NCBI GenBank assembly: GCA_937907495.1
Contig: CALESS010000176.1
Location: 1-9,182, forward strand
Origin: an uncultured Anaerolineaceae bacterium
GTDB lineage: Bacteria; Chloroflexota; Anaerolineae; Anaerolineales; Anaerolineaceae
Length of the DNA stretch: 9,182 nt
Reading direction: 5' to 3'
The notes under the pieces were generated by a model. It made no database searches and had not been told where the DNA came from. It saw only the letters and a list, made by a program, of their open reading frames with translations. Positions 6,637 through 9,182 of the stretch are shown piece by piece. Each line of letters starts with the position of its first letter. Position 1 is the stretch's first letter. The position numbers were made by a program, and so were the translations under genes.

Positions 6637-7602
6637 ATGACTTCTGTCGGTGGATCAATCAACCTGAAAGCTCTGCGCGCTGCCTTCGGCGCTCGGCTCC
6701 AGGAGCGCGTGCGCATGGCAAACTACACCACCGCCCATGTGGGTGGCGAGGCCGATGCCATGTTGATTGTCAACACCGCCGAGGAAATGGAATTTACCAT
6801 CCGCAGCCTGTGGGGTCTGGACGCCCCCTACTACATCATCGGGGCCGGTTCAAACCTGCTGGTGGCAGAAAGCGGCATCCGGGCTGTGGTCATTGTCAAC
6901 CGGGCACGCAACATCAAAGTGGATGCCCACCACGAACTGCCCACCGTCTGGGCTGAATCTGGCGCAAACCTCGGCACCATCGCCCGCCAGGTGGCCTTAC
7001 GCGGCCTCAGCGGTCTCGAATGGGGTGCCACCATCCCCGGAACCCTGGGTGGAGCCGTATATGGAAATGCCGGCGCTCATGGCGGCGACCTGGCTGGAAA
7101 CCTGGTCCTGGCAGAAATCTTGCACCCTCAATGGGGGAAGGTGGAATGGACCGTGGAACAAATGGAATATGCCTATCGCTCCAGCGTTCTCAAACGCCAG
7201 CCCGGAAAAGCGGTCATCCTGGCTGCCCGCCTGAAATTGGGCCAGGATACCCCTCAAGCTGTCCGATCTCGCATGGAGGAGTTTTCCACCCGCCGCCGGC
7301 GAACCCAACCACCGGGAGCCAGCCTGGGCAGCATGTTCAAAAACCCCCCCGGAGATTACGCCGGACGGTTGATTGAAGCGGCAGGTCTTAAATCCGTCCG
7401 TATTGGCGGTGCAGAAATCAGCCCGGTGCATGCCAACTTCTTCATCAACCTGGGTGAGGCCACCGCCGAAGATATCGGCAATCTGATCGCCCTCGCTCAG
7501 ACGACGGTTCATGATAAATTTGGCATCTGGCTGGAATTGGAAGTTGAATTGCTTGGCGATTGGTCCAGGCTGAATATTGTGAGGTCACAGCATGGCGGAT
7601 AA
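6637..7602 (+). CDS. murB: UDP-N-acetylenolpyruvoylglucosamine reductase MurB
   Basis: MurB is the FAD-dependent cytoplasmic enzyme that reduces UDP-GlcNAc-enolpyruvate with NADPH to UDP-MurNAc, the second step of precursor synthesis. At 321 residues it is a standard length. Seen in order: NYTTAHVGGEADAM near the N-terminus, the FAD-binding GAGSNLL (69-75), GLEWGATIPGTLGGAVYGNA (127-146), AYRSSVLK with Tyr180-Arg181, GSMFKNP with the proton-donor-type Ser232, the AGRLIEAAGLKSVRIGGAEIS segment with HANFFIN after it, and the closing GIWLELEVELLG with Glu302 at the position of the catalytic C-terminal Glu. All catalytic positions I expect are present. ATG 6637 is preceded by TTAAGGA with a suitable spacer; this site contains the stop codon of the 61-aa gene, so ribosomes could re-initiate here. 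Its 3' end overlaps ddl by 11 nt. Confidence 0.95.
   Translation: MTSVGGSINLKALRAAFGARLQERVRMANYTTAHVGGEADAMLIVNTAEEMEFTIRSLWGLDAPYYIIGAGSNLLVAESGIRAVVIVNRARNIKVDAHHELPTVWAESGANLGTIARQVALRGLSGLEWGATIPGTLGGAVYGNAGAHGGDLAGNLVLAEILHPQWGKVEWTVEQMEYAYRSSVLKRQPGKAVILAARLKLGQDTPQAVRSRMEEFSTRRRRTQPPGASLGSMFKNPPGDYAGRLIEAAGLKSVRIGGAEISPVHANFFINLGEATAEDIGNLIALAQTTVHDKFGIWLELEVELLGDWSRLNIVRSQHGG
7581..7585 (+). promoter_or_regulatory. Ribosome binding site of ddl
   Basis: GAGGT inside the 3' end of murB, 6 nt before ATG 7592. It supports the start that overlaps murB by 11 nt. Confidence 0.65.
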
Positions 7603-8713
7603 AATTCGCATCGCAGTCATTTTTGGCGGACGGTCCGGCGAGCATGAAGTCTCGCTGCTGTCTGCGCGTTCTGTCTTATCGGTGCTCGATCCTGGTAAGT
7701 ATGAAGTCACCCAAATCGGCATTACTGCCGATGGCCGCTGGATGGCCGGTGAAGACGTCCTTGAAGCCTGGGAGAAGGGCCAACCTGCCGATCTTCTCCA
7801 TGTTGCCCTGCTGCCCGAACCCGGCGAAAACACTCTCTATGCCATTTCCACCAATGCGGAAGGCCAAACCCTCAAGCGATTGATCACCATTGATGTTGCC
7901 TTTCCCGTTTTGCATGGCACGTTTGGCGAAGATGGCACCATCCAGGGCCTGTTGGAGCTGGCTGACCTTGCGTATGTCGGTGCGGGTGTTCTGGCTTCTT
8001 CCGTCGGCATGGATAAAGCCCTCTTCAAACACCTGATGCAGGCCCACTCTTTGCCCGTGCTGGCCGCGCGAACCTTTACCCGCCGGCAGGTGGAAAGCGA
8101 TCTCGACTCCATCCTCCCCCTGGCTGAAGAAGTCGCCCCCTACCCGCTCTTTACCAAGCCGGTGAACCTCGGCTCCTCGGTGGGGGTCAAGAAATGCCAC
8201 AACCGCGCAGAATTAATCAGTGGAATGAAGCTTGCCGCCCGTTATGATCGGCGCATCCTGGTGGAGCGTGGACTGGATGCCCCCCGTGAGATTGAAATCT
8301 CCGTCCTCGGTAACGATGAACCCATCGCATCCCTGCCGGGTGAAATTGTCCCCGCCGATGAGTTCTACACCTACCGGGCAAAATACGAAGATGAGCGCTC
8401 GCAGCTCCTCATTCCCGCTCCCATCGCCCAAGATACCCTCCGGGAACTCCAGCAGACAGCCATTGCTGCCTTCAAGGCCGTGGATGGCGCAGGCATGGCG
8501 CGGGTGGATTTTCTGATGGATCGCACCACCAACGAAATTTTCCTGAGCGAAATTAATACCATCCCGGGCTTTACCCGCATCAGTATGTACCCCAAACTTT
8601 GGGAAGCCTCCGGTTTGCCCTACGCAGAGCTGGTAAACCGCCTGGTTAACCTGGCCCTGGAGCGGAAAGCCGACCGGGATCGGACAGAAAGACAATATGG
8701 GAGGGAAGAATGA
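7592..8713 (+). CDS. ddl: D-alanine--D-alanine ligase Ddl
   Basis: Ddl is an ATP-grasp cytoplasmic ligase that joins two D-Ala molecules; MurF then adds the dipeptide to the peptidoglycan precursor. The 373 residues suit the longer DdlA-like type. Visible: VIFGGRSGEHEVSLLSA with Glu19 at the first D-Ala site, LHGTFGEDGTIQGLLEL, GMDKALFKHL, the ATP-grasp strand PLFTKPVNLGSSVGV, EIEISVLG, the omega-loop Lys264-Tyr265 in YRAKYED, and the Mg-binding ARVDFLMD and SEINTIPGFT with SMYPKLW after it. The Lys-Tyr pair is the arrangement of D-Ala:D-Ala ligases; D-Ala:D-Lac ligases such as VanA differ here, so a vancomycin-resistance ligase is unlikely. The start ATG 7592 has GAGGT at 7581-7585 with a 6-nt spacer. 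It overlaps murB by 11 nt and shares ATGA with ftsQ. Confidence 0.95.
   Translation: MADKIRIAVIFGGRSGEHEVSLLSARSVLSVLDPGKYEVTQIGITADGRWMAGEDVLEAWEKGQPADLLHVALLPEPGENTLYAISTNAEGQTLKRLITIDVAFPVLHGTFGEDGTIQGLLELADLAYVGAGVLASSVGMDKALFKHLMQAHSLPVLAARTFTRRQVESDLDSILPLAEEVAPYPLFTKPVNLGSSVGVKKCHNRAELISGMKLAARYDRRILVERGLDAPREIEISVLGNDEPIASLPGEIVPADEFYTYRAKYEDERSQLLIPAPIAQDTLRELQQTAIAAFKAVDGAGMARVDFLMDRTTNEIFLSEINTIPGFTRISMYPKLWEASGLPYAELVNRLVNLALERKADRDRTERQYGREE
8699..8704 (+). promoter_or_regulatory. Ribosome binding site of ftsQ
   Basis: GGGAGG within the last codons of ddl, 5 nt before ATG 8710, supporting the ATGA-overlap start of ftsQ. Confidence 0.8.
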
Positions 8714-9182
8714 GTGAAATAAGCCTTAAAACCAACCGCTCGCGGTCAGAGCAAGTCCGTGCCCGCCGCCAGCAAAGCAGCCCGGCCCGCCCGACACATG
8801 CGGCCCGCCCGGCTGTCCGATCCGCACCTCCCGTGGTCAGCCGCCGGGTGCAGGGGAGAGTCACCACCCCGGCCTATAAACGGGTTGGCAGCCGCACCCG
8901 CCGCTCCTTCTCCGTCTCGATGGAAAGCGGCGCCGAACTGGTGCTCGGTTCTCTGCCCAACGTACAAATCGGCTGGAGAACCGTCTCCGGTCTGCTGGTG
9001 GTTATCCTGGTCGGGCTGGTGATGTTCCTCACCAATTCTGCAACCTTCCGGGTGAGTGCACCGGAAGTGGTCGGCATCACCCGGGTTTCCCCGGCGGACC
9101 TTTTGGCCGTCACAGACCTGGTAAATCGTCCCATCTACATGGTGGACCCCCAGGTTGCAGCCGCCCAGATCAGCCAGGCATT
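8710..9182 (+). CDS. ftsQ: Cell division protein FtsQ/DivIB (3' partial)
   Basis: FtsQ is a single-pass membrane protein that links early and late divisome proteins through its extracytoplasmic POTRA domain. The frame runs from ATG 8710 to the window end without a stop, giving 157 residues. The first 90 or so are cytoplasmic, Arg/Ser/Pro-rich and probably disordered. One membrane helix follows (about residues 91-109, VSGLLVVILVGLVMFL), then the start of a POTRA-like domain from residue 113: FRVSAPEVVGITRVSPADLL, and later NRPIYMVDP, which matches the FtsQ pattern of a V-x-G strand, a helix, then a hydrophobic I-x-x-V-D segment. The rest, including any FtsQ beta domain, is outside the window. 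GGAGG at 8700-8704 with a 5-nt spacer, plus the ATGA overlap with ddl, fixes the start. Position after ddl is classical for ftsQ. FtsA and FtsZ genes would be expected next but cannot be seen. Confidence 0.88.
   Translation, partial: MSEISLKTNRSRSEQVRARRQQSSPARPTHAARPAVRSAPPVVSRRVQGRVTTPAYKRVGSRTRRSFSVSMESGAELVLGSLPNVQIGWRTVSGLLVVILVGLVMFLTNSATFRVSAPEVVGITRVSPADLLAVTDLVNRPIYMVDPQVAAAQISQA

Noticed and set aside
7592..8713. D-Ala:D-Lac (vancomycin-resistance type) ligase
   Set aside because: The omega loop has the Lys-Tyr pair (264-265) of D-Ala:D-Ala ligases, and no vanH, vanX or regulatory genes are nearby.
1..9182. Mobile element, defence system, CRISPR array, tRNA or riboswitch hidden in the window
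   Set aside because: There is no intergenic room for them, and I found no direct or inverted repeat series, transposase-like frame or RNA-like fold; the window is a continuous run of cell wall genes.

Overview
This window is a stretch of a bacterial division and cell wall (dcw) cluster. Nine or ten genes, all on the + strand, are packed end to end: mraY (5' end cut off), murD, ftsW, murG, a CvpA-like membrane protein, murC, a 61-residue unknown protein, murB, ddl and ftsQ (3' end cut off). By my reading only about 16 bases are non-coding (877-880, 5058-5059, 6627-6636). All other junctions overlap, by 4 nt (murD/ftsW, ddl/ftsQ), 8 nt (murG/cvpA-like, murC/61-aa ORF), 11 nt (murB/ddl) or 65 nt (ftsW/murG). 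I see no RNA genes, mobile elements, CRISPR arrays, repeats, terminators or clear promoters. The DNA most likely sits in the middle of one long operon whose promoter lies upstream.

The protein style (a MurG starting with a GGTGGGVYP loop, a MurD with NDSIATAPERT, the moderately GC-rich composition, and the interposed CvpA-like and small genes) suggests a Chloroflexota bacterium, probably of the Anaerolineae type. This is an inference from remembered family patterns, not a search, and only moderately secure. Whatever the host, the window argues for a cell that makes peptidoglycan and divides with a SEDS/FtsQ divisome.

How the genes work together: MurB completes UDP-MurNAc, MurC adds the first amino acid (usually L-Ala) and MurD adds Glu. 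Ddl makes the D-Ala-D-Ala dipeptide that MurF would add. MurE and MurF are not in the window and would be expected upstream of mraY. MraY loads the UDP-MurNAc-pentapeptide onto undecaprenyl phosphate (lipid I), MurG adds GlcNAc (lipid II), and FtsW polymerises lipid II at the septum under control of the FtsQ-containing divisome complex.

Most of the window is an ordinary, intact pathway, and I do not see a hidden novel system. The points worth a second look are a MurG that lacks the usual catalytic-site His and the HEQN motif, an uncharacterised 61-aa protein with a strong ribosome binding site between murC and murB, a CvpA-like membrane protein between murG and murC, a 65-nt out-of-frame overlap between ftsW and murG, and a MurD with an atypical P-loop and C-terminal motif.
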